Origin: Cercis canadensis
Taxonomy: Eukaryota; Streptophyta; Magnoliopsida; Fabales; Fabaceae
Assembly: GCA_003255065.1 (NCBI GenBank)
Contig: QAOA01008531.1
Span: 146,782 to 210,781 of the forward strand
Length of the DNA: 64,000 nucleotides
Direction of reading: 5' to 3'
The position numbers and the translations under genes are program-made. The notes below the pieces were generated by a model. The model was not told where the DNA came from and did not search any database. It worked only from the letters and a program-made list of their open reading frames with translations. Below, piece by piece: positions 1-11,857 of the stretch. Each line of letters begins with the position of its first letter. The first letter of the stretch is position 1.

Positions 1-1328
1 ATGCTGCAACCCAAACAAAACCTTGTCACAACACAAACTACTGCTAATGAAATTTGTTTCTGGAGCGCTTATAATTAGGAAGATTCATTTTTTTTGAAGC
101 ATGAAATTTACTGTAAGGAGAATTTGAAATGGAAATAGAACCTCATTAGGCATAGGCACTTGTGACATTTGCTTTACAGTTTCCACATCCCGTTTGTTAA
201 ATAGTATTTGGTGTCCTTGCATTATAGAACAGTAAGGGAACCACTTCTGGGTCATCCACCAGTATATCAGTCCAGGGGCATGGTGTGCAATCCCCAGTTT
301 GTATTGGTCCCTCCTTAGTTGCTTCTTGTATACATCATTGGCCAATTTTGGAGGAAAAGAAGGCCACCAATAATTGATCACAGGAACAGAAAGGGTCACA
401 CCAGCTAGCCTGCAATCACAATTCCCAGCGAATTTGATGAATTTTGATAAATGAATAAAATGATTAAATGTCAAGTAATGATATCACACTTAAACTTTCT
501 TCAGTCGAACTTAGATTTTGCTACATGGTACAGTTTGTCTACAGTTGTGCACATAAAGTTTCAGAATTTATTAAGCAAGTGGGTGAAATTAGAAAAGGCC
601 ACAAGGCTATGAGATAGAGTTTTGCTAGCCTGTGTGGTATGTTTTTGAGACAAGCCCAAACTGGGTAAGTTCCAATGGAGACTCCAATGAGATAAAACTT
701 TTGGCCTAGCTGCAACTGATCAGCCAGTTCTTGGATGTCAAATGCTTCACTCTTCACATTGCGCTTTGGGTTTGGATCACTTTCTCCATATCCAGCTCTG
801 TCAAATGTCAAAATATACAAACCCAGTTCATCCATGAAATCCTGTAAGATCAGATTAGCCAGTTGCTAAAATTAGTTGCATGAATTAGAATTCCAACTCC
901 ATCTGATGAAAAATGTGAAACTTTTCTGAATAGAAAGTATTTCTTTCAAAAGACTCCCTTGTCTATGAAAATTGAATAGCACAAGACTAGTCTTTGCATG
1001 GATGTTGATGACTACAGGTTTTTTTTTTTTTTTAATTGTGCATATTTGCAAAATATGTAACTCTGATAATTCTTACTTGAGAAAGTGGCAGATAGATATC
1101 CTTGGAGCTGTTAAAGCCATGGACAAGGATGACTTTATATTTGGCATGTTCTTTAAGTACACCTCTCTCTCTGTAAGCCAGATGTCTTCCATCACTAAGC
1201 TTGATTCTTGGTGAAGTAACCGGAGGGCCTGTTGGCGTTCCACAAATTTTTGGTGGGGGAGGCCTTGTGCTCTTGTATACATATATCACAACGCTTGCAG
1301 CAAAAACTACTACTGCTATTGCGAACAT
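1..1328 (-). CDS. Alpha/beta-hydrolase superfamily protein, copy 1 (partial, 3' exon outside window)
   Basis: Membrane-anchored serine-hydrolase-like protein of unknown substrate. Exons on the minus strand are 1328-1077, 841-630 and 409-142; the fourth exon lies beyond the left edge. Residues 2-18 form a hydrophobic segment followed by a Pro-rich stretch (RPPPPKICG). The fold is shown by the oxyanion HGF motif near residue 73, the conserved DRAGYGESDP loop and the nucleophile elbow GVSIG. The three exons are 252, 212 and 268 nt, identical in length and phase to the neighbouring copy at 2199-3761, so the two arose by tandem duplication. Intron 2 appears to start with GC (at 629-628) rather than GT. 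The start at 1328 was chosen because it matches the paralogue; an in-frame ATG at 1364 would add 12 residues. The acid and His of the catalytic triad would be in the missing exon. Family assignment is firm, substrate unknown. Confidence 0.88.
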
Positions 1329-2198
1329 GCTGGCACGAGAACAAAAATTGAAATGGTTTAACACTCAAATAGTGTGGTGAGATCACAGAAATATCAAATC
1401 AGTGTGTTGATGAAAGATAAAATTCTGGAGAAAGTGGTATGGTTTTCTGGATTGAGATTGAGGATTCTTGGTAGCTTGTATAATATGTGGGTTTGATCTT
1501 TAGGTGGTAACTGGTATACTGGGATGTCGTGTTAGACACTTCTGACTAGTAGTTGATTACACCCTCTTTTTTGACATTTACGAATGTGCAAAACAAGAAA
1601 CTTGATAACTGGATGTCACCACAAATCAGAAATTACATAAAAGAGTAAACAAGGAAAAAAAACATACAAATTGAATTTGATTGGCCCACTCCCGATGACC
1701 AGCTTAATTGGTAAGCGCCAAGTGAAAGTATCATGGGCATTACCAAGTCTGAATGTACTTTCTCAACAACCGCAGAAGAAGGAAACAAAGAAAAGAAAAG
1801 GAGAAGGAAGCATTAAAATGGTATTGGACACCTGGAGAATTCATGGTGCTGATTGCAAAGTGTGAATAATATTTTAATCTGCATCTGACGACTACTGTTG
1901 TCGTCCCCTCATGTAACAACCTCGTTGGGAGTTAAGGTTGCCATGGAGACCAGTAGGCCATAATTACCACGGTGAGTTTTTTTATCTTCTTTTTTCTTCA
2001 TAAGTTGTACTATTTCGGATTCTACACATAAGAGGAATAATGGGCCAACCAGTTCTCATTCTGAAGTGAATCTGAATTTCAACTTTGCTAAAATGAAAAC
2101 TTTTGGAGGGGAAGGATAAACATCAAACCACAACGTATAATATCACATTAGCATACAGTAGAGGACACAATGGATCAATAGAGTACATCTTAAGAGAG
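1329..2198. other. Spacer between the tandem hydrolase genes
   Basis: This stretch must hold the promoter of copy 1 and the 3' end of copy 2. I see no convincing additional gene; the open frame at 1671-1865 has no recognisable protein features. Confidence 0.5.
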
Positions 2199-3761
2199 TC
2201 AGAGCAAAAGTGCTCTTAAAACAGCTTCACATAGATGTCTCTTGAAGAAAAAAAAATGGCCTCCATCAGAAACCTCATGATAATGAATCCATGGTAGTTT
2301 CTTTGAGATATAACGGTTCAACTTATAAGGAATGATCCTATCTTCATAGCCTTGCCAAATATGGACAGAACCTTCATTGTTAGGGAATGGATTGCTGATG
2401 TCTGTAGGACCAAATTCCCACTTTCCATAACCAGCCATAATGTCTCTGTGTAATGATTCATTTTCACCTTGTTGTGTTATCTTTTCCTGAATGACCAAGC
2501 ATATAGATTATGATTAGCAATACATCATCATCAGTGCATAAAACAGAATGTCTAACCCATTTTGATATTATGACTTCAGTTACTGGGAACTGCAGAAACT
2601 CAAAATGAAAAATCAATAAAACTACCTGACCAACACTTGGGGCTTCTGACAAGCTCTTCAAAATTTCCAAATCATCAGGACTGAAAATTGCCATATTTCC
2701 TGCTATGATACTTAATGAAGTGAACCATTTTTGAGTCATCCACCAATAAAATAACCAAGGGGCGTAATGTGCAACTCGAAATGCCCATTGGTCTGAACGT
2801 GGTAGCCTCCCAAGGGATTCTCTTGATAGATGAGCAGGAATAGAAGGCCACCAATAGCTTACAAACGGAGCTACCAAGGATGCTCCTGCCAATCTGCCAA
2901 AGAATGTTTATGTATTAACAAGAGCAAGCAATAGCATTCACAACATGGAAAGCTTATAAATCAGCAGTTATCATGCCTATGAGGAATGTATTTCAGGCAA
3001 CTCCAAACAGCATAACCTCCCATTGACACTCCAATCACATAAAATCTAGGTCCAATCTGCAATTTGTCAGCTAGTTCTTGAATATCATATGCTTCACTCT
3101 TCACTGAACGTGACGGGTATGGATCACTTTCTCCATAGCCTGCTCTATCAAAGAAGAGCAAATATATCCCAAGATCTTCTATGAATTCCTGAATATCAGA
3201 ACATCCAACAAATTTTACCATATTAATGTAATATATAAAATTTAACAGAAAATTGTAAAATTACTGAGTAAACCAAAACACCTTCGAAAGACTAAATGCA
3301 CGTAATTAGCACAATGAATTTGCCTTCTTTTTTTAAACCATTTCTTTTATAGTTTCTTTACTGTACTTATGAAGCAGGAATAATAGAATACACGCATTAT
3401 GTCCATCATGTTCTTCTTTAGTGCTAGACATCAGCTTTGCTTAGCAAGCACAATTGATGGTATAGAGTTGAAGTGCAAGAGTGTGAATTCAAGCAAAGCT
3501 TGTTCATACTTGAGAGACTGGCAAATAGAGATCTTTGGAACTGCTAAATCCATGAATGACAATGATTTTGTATCTAGCCTCTTCTTTGGGAACTCCAAAT
3601 TCCCGGTAGGCCAAATGTCTCCCATCATTGAGCTTCACTCTTGGTGAAGTGACTGAAGGGCCACCCGGTGATCCACATATTTTAGGAGGAGGGGGCTTTA
3701 AGGCCTTATAAATCCACCCAAGGATACCCACCACCGCTGCTGCTGCTATTGGATTAACCAT
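2199..3761 (-). CDS. Alpha/beta-hydrolase superfamily protein, copy 2 (complete)
   Basis: Complete four-exon gene: 3761-3510, 3188-2977, 2893-2626 and 2486-2199, giving 339 residues. The N-terminus has a hydrophobic anchor (residues about 3-18) then a KPPPPKICG segment. Hydrolase features in order: HGFSSSKD oxyanion region near residue 73, DRAGYGESDP, nucleophile elbow GVSMG, WWMTQKWF in the cap, an acid in YEDRIIP and the catalytic His in DGGH near the C-terminus. The triad is therefore intact and the enzyme is probably active, but the substrate is not known for this plant family. Intron 2 has a GC donor (2976-2975) paired with a normal AG. It is transcribed in the same direction as copy 1, with about 870 bases between the coding parts. 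The last intron (2625-2487) is short and the splice phases all agree with an uninterrupted reading frame. Confidence 0.92.
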
Positions 3762-5622
3762 TGCTGGAAAGGTATTGCAGTATCTATTGTGTCAAAAACA
3801 CCATAACAAAGTAAAAAACATAGGAAAAGAGGCAAATGAATTTATGGATTTTGTATTTAATAATTTAATGGTTATTCTGAAGGTCAAGAATATATTATAT
3901 ATACCACTTTAATAATTCAAACGACAAAGGCAGAAGAAACAATAAAGCATATATTGGAATATACTACACGTTAATAATCTATGATCATCTAAATTATATA
4001 TCCGATTAGTTGGATATATAAAGCTTCTAATATAGAGCAGAGCTTAAGACATTTAAGTATATTCAATAACATAACTAAAAAAATCCAAGAAAAGGAAAAA
4101 GAAAGAAAAAGCACTGTGATGTTTAGTTGTTCACAATGCCCATTTTTTATAGTAAATACTTAATAGAGCCCAGATTCCATTTATTCACCTGAATATGGCG
4201 GTCCCCTAAACCATTTCCTTCCGACAAAGTTAAACAAAAGCAGTTCTAAATTTTGTTTGCTGGAAGAAATCCATTGTCTATATAGTAAAGAGAGTGCTAA
4301 CCGACCAACCTCATCTCAAAATATTATAGGGAATATATCCTTTGATAGTCCCAGAAGGTAATCATGAATCACAACCTAAATACCCAGAGGCCACAACTTC
4401 AACTAATAAATAAAGAATAGTAAGTTCAACATAAAAGTCTCAATAATGGGTAAAATTAATACGAATCAAACTCAAACTTAGCAAATCAGGAAACTAACAT
4501 AAACTCGTAAGCAAGAAAGTAGAAGAATTTCGAAAACGTCTGATCTAAAAATCAAAGAAGAGCCAATCAAACTCAAACTTAGCAAATCAGGAAACTAACA
4601 TAAACTCGTAAGCAAGAAAGTAGAAGAATTTAGAAAACGTCTGATCTAAAAAATCAAAGAAGAGCCACCTGTAGGCTGTAGCAAGTAGAAAGGGACTGCC
4701 TTTGGCTCTTCAGTTGGCTGATACTCCTAACGCCCTCTGTTACACTATACCATGATTGATAGCGTGAACCACAGAGTAAGCGGAAAAGGTCCAGCAATTT
4801 CCAATTTTTTTCAAAAGGAAAAAGGCAAAGCATCGTTAATTCTAGTGACTTATAGGACTGGTAAACTGGACGGAAATTAATTTGTCATGTAGCAGAGGAA
4901 AGGAAATGAACCCAGGGGTCTACTCAATAATTTACCGACCACCCACGAGTAAACTGTAATACTGTAACTTATGCTTGTCGTGGTTTTACTCAGTTCTTTG
5001 TTTTTTCGCCCAAAAAAAGAAACTAAAGAAAGAGCCAACATTATTGAGTTAGACCATGATTATCAGTTAACGTGGACTGTTAGGAGTTCCTCCTTCTGTT
5101 GTTTGACTGACAGTTTTGCTTCTGGATTCTGGATAATGACGAGAATGCCATTTGCCTTAGAATCTGAGTCTTCATCAGAGGTGAGAGGATCACTATGTGT
5201 GTGGAATTAGAAAATAAACGAAGAGATTAAAAAGTTAAAAGTTACAGCATGATTTTCTATCTTATAGACAGAAAGATCGAAGATTTTTCAATCTTCTAAG
5301 AGTTTCAAAGAAATAAATATACAACACGATTTCTACATTGTTGCCTAAACAACGATGGTAGGAGGACACCAAGAAATATACAGCAAAATTTCGTTTACTC
5401 GCTTATTGTATATGTTTCTTATTAAATATTGGGAAATGCAAGTACACCCTTAATCTTCCGAATAGAAGTCTATTTACAGCTAACTTGGCAGCTGGCACTA
5501 GAACTCTATTTGTTGATCTGAGCTCCAGCCCATGCCCATGTTTTTCTGCCTCAACACAGCATCTGATACTGATGATATGGTATTTATCTAACAATGCAAG
5601 ATGATGCTACAACACATCCAAA
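3762..5622. other. Intergenic region upstream of hydrolase copy 2
   Basis: AT-rich spacer between the hydrolase start and the 3' end of the PPR gene. The only clear structure is the 101-bp tandem duplication listed separately. The open frames at 4971-5210 and 5403-5594 show no known motifs. UTRs of the flanking genes presumably extend into it. Confidence 0.5.
4464..4666. repeat. Two-copy tandem duplication, 101-bp unit
   Basis: Unit 1 is 4464-4564 and unit 2 is 4565-4666. They differ by one substitution (cgaaaac versus agaaaac) and one extra A in an A-run, so the duplication is recent. It lies about 700 bases upstream of hydrolase copy 2, in its likely promoter side. Confidence 0.9.
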
Positions 5623-7590
5623 CTACCAATGATCTTTGCAGGAACAACAACCTTTTTCAAAATGATGAAAACGATTTTGATCTCTGACGATAATACTGCG
5701 GTTGTAGATTTTGGAAACCAGCTGCATAAATGAGTGACAATCAGAACATATCCTTAAGTTTTTCACTATATGAATGGGAATGCCAGGGGGCATATTCATC
5801 AGTCCAAAAGCAAGAGCCATCTTCTCACTATGAAGAGTGAGTTGGCTTTCTTTTTCATCATCTTCAATCTCTAGAAGAACTTGATCGAGGTCAGGCATAT
5901 ATCCTTCAAACTTCAACTTAGAGACTAGCTCCTTGGTCTTAGAGATAACGTCTCCGTTGAACCCCACATCCATTGCCTTCCCCACAAGAAACTCATGGAC
6001 TTTCCCATTTACAAGAATGGAGCTGCATCCAGGAATTTTTCTTACTCCCCTCTTTTTCATCATTGATCTTACTTCAGCTACATCATCCCACCTTCCCACG
6101 TTTGCATAGATATTTGAGAGAAGAACATAACAACTTGAATCTTCTGGAGCCAATTCTATAGCTCGCAATGCAGCACATTGCCCAATTACAATGTTATTAT
6201 GCTTGAGGCTGGCACTTAGAATGGCCTTCCAAATTAAAACATCAGGCTCCAGATGCATATCACAGATAATCCCAAGTGCCTCTTCTAAATGACCAGCTCT
6301 ACCTAAAAGATCAACTATGCATCCATAGTGTTGAATCTTAGGATCTATCTTGTACTTCACCTGCATGATTTCAAAATAAAACTGACCCTCATCCACTAGA
6401 CCTCCATGGTTGCAAGCATTTAAAAGCCCTAAGAAAGTGATAGAATCAGGCTTAAGTTCTGCCCTTTCCATGTCCTGGAAAAGCTTGATAGCTTCATGGC
6501 CAAGCCCATGGATAGCAAGACCAGTGATCATAGAATTCCAATCCCCAACACTTCTCCGGTGAGAAATGCTTCTAAATATACGGTAGGCATTTTCTATTTG
6601 GCCACATTTAGCATACATGTCTATGAGCGCTGATCCAATAAAATTAGAACTATGATTTATCTTATTGATGGATATGTAAGTATGAATCCATTTTCCTTCC
6701 TCAACAAAACCCAGGTCAGCAATGGCTGAAAGAACACTAACAATAGCAGGGGCATCCGGTTGAATCCCTAGAGATAACATTTCTCTGAATAAATCCAACC
6801 CTTTCCTTGGGCAATGGTTAAGAACATACGCTGAAATCATTGTTGTCCAAGTAACTACATCCCTAACACTCATCATCATAAAAATCTCCTCAGCAAACTC
6901 ACACTTTCCATGCTTTCCATACCCATCAATCATTGCATTACATGAAACCAGGTCTCTTTCAGGCATTTCATCAAAAAGTTCACGTGCCAACTCAATCTCT
7001 CCCGCCCTCAAATAACCCATAATTAAGGAATTCCAAGAAATCAAGTCTCTCACAGGCATATTATCGAACACCCATCTTGCAAGGTCAATCTCACCAAGCT
7101 CCAACAACATTCGGACCACAGAATTCGTCACAAACGGGTCAAACCATAGATGGGTTTTCAAGATTTGGCCAAGAATTTGTTGCCCTTCCTTGAGTGCGTA
7201 GGATTTGCCACAAGCTTTGAGCACAGAAGGAACAGAGTATTCAACTCCCCAAATATCTTCCAAGCAAATAAGCATCCGGGAATAAAGAACCACAGCTTCA
7301 AACGGATTTGAACTTTGAGAAAAACCCTTAATTAGAGAGTGGAAGAAGGAGGAAGTGGGGTTTTGAATCCGAAGAAAAACCAACAAGGCATATTCTAGCC
7401 CACCAGAGAGACCAGAGCGAGTGCAAACAGAGATTAGCTGACCGACAGACAATGTATGATTGACGAGTTTTGTTTTGATCATATGAGCATGAATTTGACG
7501 AACTTGGGACAAGGTTCTGCATTTCTCTAACAACGACAATGTTGGTGTTGGGTTTGCAAGAACAGAAACAGAACTTGATGTGCTTATCAT
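5623..7590 (-). CDS. PLS-class pentatricopeptide repeat protein with C-terminal DYW domain
   Basis: Intronless 655-residue gene. PPR-DYW proteins bind specific organelle transcripts and the DYW domain acts as the cytidine deaminase in C-to-U RNA editing. The N-terminal part begins with the common LLEKCRTLSQVRQIHAHMIK pattern, then degenerate and typical PPR units such as DLISWNSLIMGYLRAGEIEL and DVVTWTTMISAYV run to about residue 490. The E region starts near PGCSSI. The DYW domain has the HSE zinc/catalytic motif (LHSEKMALAFGL), the CSDCH motif and RDQNRFHHF, and ends CSCKDHW, that is DHW instead of DYW. All deaminase ligands are visible, so activity is plausible. An organellar targeting peptide is expected from the family, but residues 1-20 only weakly show one. 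Which transcript it edits cannot be told from sequence. Confidence 0.95.
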   Translation of the reverse strand: MISTSSSVSVLANPTPTLSLLEKCRTLSQVRQIHAHMIKTKLVNHTLSVGQLISVCTRSGLSGGLEYALLVFLRIQNPTSSFFHSLIKGFSQSSNPFEAVVLYSRMLICLEDIWGVEYSVPSVLKACGKSYALKEGQQILGQILKTHLWFDPFVTNSVVRMLLELGEIDLARWVFDNMPVRDLISWNSLIMGYLRAGEIELARELFDEMPERDLVSCNAMIDGYGKHGKCEFAEEIFMMMSVRDVVTWTTMISAYVLNHCPRKGLDLFREMLSLGIQPDAPAIVSVLSAIADLGFVEEGKWIHTYISINKINHSSNFIGSALIDMYAKCGQIENAYRIFRSISHRRSVGDWNSMITGLAIHGLGHEAIKLFQDMERAELKPDSITFLGLLNACNHGGLVDEGQFYFEIMQVKYKIDPKIQHYGCIVDLLGRAGHLEEALGIICDMHLEPDVLIWKAILSASLKHNNIVIGQCAALRAIELAPEDSSCYVLLSNIYANVGRWDDVAEVRSMMKKRGVRKIPGCSSILVNGKVHEFLVGKAMDVGFNGDVISKTKELVSKLKFEGYMPDLDQVLLEIEDDEKESQLTLHSEKMALAFGLMNMPPGIPIHIVKNLRICSDCHSFMQLVSKIYNRSIIVRDQNRFHHFEKGCCSCKDHW

Positions 7591-8599
7591 GGTGACGATC
7601 TTTCCCGCTGCAATTCCAACGGTCGCGTTATTATTATATTACTTGTGCTTGTTTACCCAACGATTTTCATTCAAAGTTCAAACATGGCCACAAAAATAAA
7701 ATTAAAAAATGAACTTAAAATTGCAATAAAATAACAAAGTTCTATTTAGTTATTCAAGTCAAGAATGCTCAACAATCAACATGCATGCAAAATTATATTC
7801 GCTTTTTCGTTGTGCATTACAAATTATTGGAGAGAGGAATAAGGCTAAGGGGGAAAATTGCTCCATTCAAATTTGATTCTAGACTTATTCTATTAAAAGA
7901 GCATTAAGGTGTCAATTAAGCCAAAGACTTATAACAGATTTATTATATATTACCTCATGGATCACTTAATAATTGTCTATTTGTTTTACAATTTTATTTT
8001 CTTATAAATACAATTAAAAAGGGTATGAGTGTACACATGACACACACAAACACATAAATTATATATAAAAAAAAAATATCACAACTTTAATTTCGGTTTC
8101 GATTCTAAGTTTCTTTAATCACATAAAAATAGCGTAGTGATAAATTTATAAATTTTCTGTATACGCTTGTGCGTAAATTATGATGTTCATGATATATAAG
8201 TTGAATTGAAAAGGGTTGAGTTTTTCTCAAATAGAATACATTAGAGCAAATTAAACCCTTACTGATATGTTTTTTTTTTATATTATTATTTAAGATATGG
8301 AAAAGTTCTTCCTGTCAAGAAAAGATGGAAATGTTCCCTGATAATATTTCCCCCCCTTTTTCTTTGATGTGATGTTCTTGATAAATGATAATGTTGACAT
8401 GTTATCAGAATTTATTTCAATTGTTCACATTTTCACCACCATCATCGATTTATAGAATAAATTCCCTTCTTAGAAAGTTCATGCCCCTATCCAGTGCTTT
8501 TCACATGAATAAGGTTGTAAAGAAGACAAACAAAACTTTCGATATAATTGTCATATCGTATAATATTTGTGGGGAGAGAATAGTTACGTTTGGAATTAT

Positions 8600-8755
8600 A
8601 ACCCTCCTCCATTACTTTTGGACCACTTCCACTACCACATAAATGAATTAAGCTTGATTGACAGTATTCGGTACTATAGCAACCCTCCTCCAATACTTTT
8701 TCACCACCATATATGATCCATAACACAAATGAATTAGCTTCATTCACAATAATGC
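8600..8755. repeat. Degenerate two-copy tandem repeat, period about 81 bp
   Basis: Copies starting near 8600 and 8681 both read (a)accctcctcca, then a CCACCAC-like block, then aaatgaatta and a GATTGACA/CATTCACA end. Identity looks roughly 70 percent by eye, with small indels. No coding meaning is evident. Confidence 0.5.
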
Positions 8756-10836
8756 ATATTATAGTCTAGTGGTGAGGATTTTGGAAATTTATAGGACTAT
8801 CCATGTAATGTTATGCAGAAAGATATAGGTGCATGTTGATTATATTAAGGATCACATTAAAAGCAAATTAAATTAGTAGGAACTAAATTGAGAATAACAA
8901 TTTAACAAGGACTAAATTAAAAATGACCCTTTTGTAGAGTAGTACCATTTTATTTTTACCCAAATAAATAATAATTACAATTACAACTAAAGTGATTCAA
9001 ATTAAGGAAGCGGAAATAAATAAATCAGTCTTATAATTAAAAAGCATGTTCTATTGAGTTAAAAAAATTTCTCAAAATATTTGATGAGGTTACCTTGAGA
9101 AGAATTAAAGTGTAGACAACACAATGCTATGAAAAGAATCAGGGTTACTTTGTATCTTAATTGATTAAAAGTGGAAGGGAAAGCCAGAGTTTGGAGCTAA
9201 CGCACAAACCCCCTCCAAGGCACATATTTTAGTACTCCTAACTTTGGGAGCTTTAGAAGGAATGGTATTCATCCTTCTCTTTTCCCTTCCTCATCCAAGC
9301 AAGGGAAAAAAAGAAGAAGAAATAAACTTCTTAATTCCCTTATTTCCTTCCCTTCTCTCTTATGTCCTTCTCGTTTCTTTTCTTTTCAACTCCCAAACAT
9401 AAGCCCTATTTGGAGAATTGCTTCTCCAATATTTAACAAGCGTCGTCGAAGCCTGAAAACCACAAGGTTGGGATCTATTTACCATTATTCAATACAAATT
9501 GAACCCCTTGTTATTATTTCTGTTATTTTTTTTTATTTTTTTATTTTAATGCTGAGTGTTCTTGTTTGCAGTAATTAATAAAATGTCGATTTTTTCTTGA
9601 TTGTGTATAGGTTACATGAATCACACTTCGAACAGCACTGTCACCAACATTATACTTTAAGCTACATGCATAAGATGCCGAAAACAAAATTGAAACTGAG
9701 CCAACCATGCATGAGACCTGATTCCTACCAGGTAGGCCTTTTTAGCTAACAACCTTATAATTAAATGCTTGTTCAGATACAAAACGAGGAAGAAAAAGAG
9801 ATAGAAAAAATTGAAAATGAATAACGTATCAGTATATGCATTATGTCTAAATTTATTCAAATTTAACAAGGGCATGATACAATTATAATAGGATGATTCT
9901 ACCAAATTAATGATAATTGATGACTATGTTTGATAATTAAATGTAAATTATATATAAACGCATCAAGCTAGGTTCTCCCCTATATAGGCTATGCATTGCC
10001 TTTTGAGCAGAATGAACTTTGAATTTTTTGGTGCCTTCCATGCAAGAATAGTGCAACAAAAGAGAATGCAATGCTTTTTCTGGTGCAATGCTACAGATAA
10101 GAAAGAGATGCTATAGAAAGCAAAATTTAAAAAAATGTTTAAGGAAGTGATTACAGCATAATTATCCGATCAAAAGGGGGGAATATGAATACTCTAATTA
10201 GAGGGACAATAAATTCAAAGTGTTGGGCTAGCTGATATATCTATCCACTCTCCCCCACTGCCATTTCAGGATTAAAATTAAACCTGAAATGACCTCAAAC
10301 CACTACCACTTAATTTTTGATCATGGCATTTGTGGGTGGAGTACCTTTATACCCCAAACTCTTCTTAAATTATCCTTATAATTGGCAACTTAACCCATAA
10401 GTGATTAATTAGGGAAGGTTCTATAACACCCACGGCAGGAATTTCACCTTTTTATACCCTTAATGAAAAAGACCTACAATTCCCAGCCTAAGAATACCTT
10501 GGTTCTCCAATTCTCCTTGTCTCTTCCCTTTCTTCTTTATAATACATCCTAAGAAATAGTAGAAAATGGGAACACTGCTAGACTCATATTATTCATTCTA
10601 TCCATTTCAAGCTCCTTGCTATGGAATCCATGCTAGCCAAAAACCTCAAGATCCAGTACTATTTATTAAGAAAATCATCGCAGCAAGAGAGAGAATGTCG
10701 ACTAAATTTCCAGTTTCACAATTATCTCAGTACTATTCTTACATATCTAATAAAGATTCACCAATCTTTAGAGACCCGATAAACTTTCTCTCAAAATATC
10801 ATTTTTATACCTCGAATTATTTTGTAATATAATTTT

Positions 10837-11372
10837 AGCTTAATTATAATTTTGGTCATCTTATTTTAACAATTTAAAGTTTTTAGTCAATTTCTTTAAA
10901 AATAAAATATTTAGTACCTCTATATTCATAAAATATTCAATTTTGGTCCTTTTGTTTTTAAGCTAAAATTCTTAAGTTTATTTTAAGGTGTAAAGTTTTA
11001 TGATTCATAATCTCACCGTTCAGAATAAAGAGCTATTTTTTGTAAATCTCCCTACTAAATTTCAACTCGATCTAAAGGTGGGACTCAACCCAAAATACAA
11101 AAACTAAAGTTTTCATCTAATTGGAGATCGATATTTATTCACCGTTAGATCGAGCTAAAATTTTGTGAAAATGTTTACAAGATGTAGTTCTTCATTCTGA
11201 ATGTTAGGATTATGAACCATAAAACTTTACACTTTGAAATAAACTTAATAATTTTTGCTTAAAGACAAAATGATTAAAATTGTATATTTTATGAATATCG
11301 AGCGACTAAATAATTTATTTTTAAAGAAGGAGACAAAAAAGTTTAAATTATTAAAATATGAAAACCAAAACC
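10837..11372. mobile_element. Mutator-like foldback MITE, family A copy 1
   Basis: The whole 536-bp element is close to one imperfect palindrome: the left half (starting AGCTTAATTATAATTTTGG) reads as the reverse complement of the right half. It is flanked by perfect 9-bp direct repeats TATAATTTT at 10828-10836 and 11373-11381, the size typical of Mutator-like elements. It is homologous to the copy at 62229-62770. Compared with that copy, about 11 bases just inside the right terminus are missing, so the end now reads CCAAAACC. It encodes no transposase and must have been mobilised in trans. Confidence 0.85.
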
Positions 11373-11812
11373 TATAATTTTTTATAACCCGCAAGACTTG
11401 TTTGGAAAACAATTCTCAGAATTCTATATTATTAAGTAGGAAAATTACAAACTTAAGAAAAATAATTTGAAGTACCAGGTTTTATCAAATTCAAATTTGG
11501 ATGAAACTAACGAATACACACAAACACAGGAAATAGACAAATCGACATTGCTCTGTTTCTTATTATTCTGGTACAACTACTTCTTTGTTTTTGTCCTTTA
11601 AAGCCCTTAGTTTGAGGAAGTCACTCTCTCGGCATAGTGAAGCGAGCCATAAAGTACTTGAAAAAGAGACTCAGAGAGAATAAGGGATGCATATATAGAC
11701 CATTATACATAGTCTACATAAGAAACCAAATAATTGAAATGATCTCCTCTCTTTTTTCTAAAGTTGCTTAATCATTTTATACAAATCCTATAGTGAAACG
11801 CGTGGTGAATAC

Positions 11813-11815
<3 letters not shown>

Positions 11816-11856
<41 letters not shown>
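11816..11856. repeat. (TA)n microsatellite
   Basis: About 20 uninterrupted TA units. Similar shorter TA tracts lie near 11997-12012, 17816-17840 and 41476-41498. Confidence 0.95.

Positions 11857-11857
<1 letters not shown>

Noticed and set aside
9230-9405. Possible small Tourist-like MITE (ctttgggagcttt ... aactcccaaacataagccc)
   Set aside because: The inverted ends match only over a short stretch and no clear TTA/TAA duplication was found.
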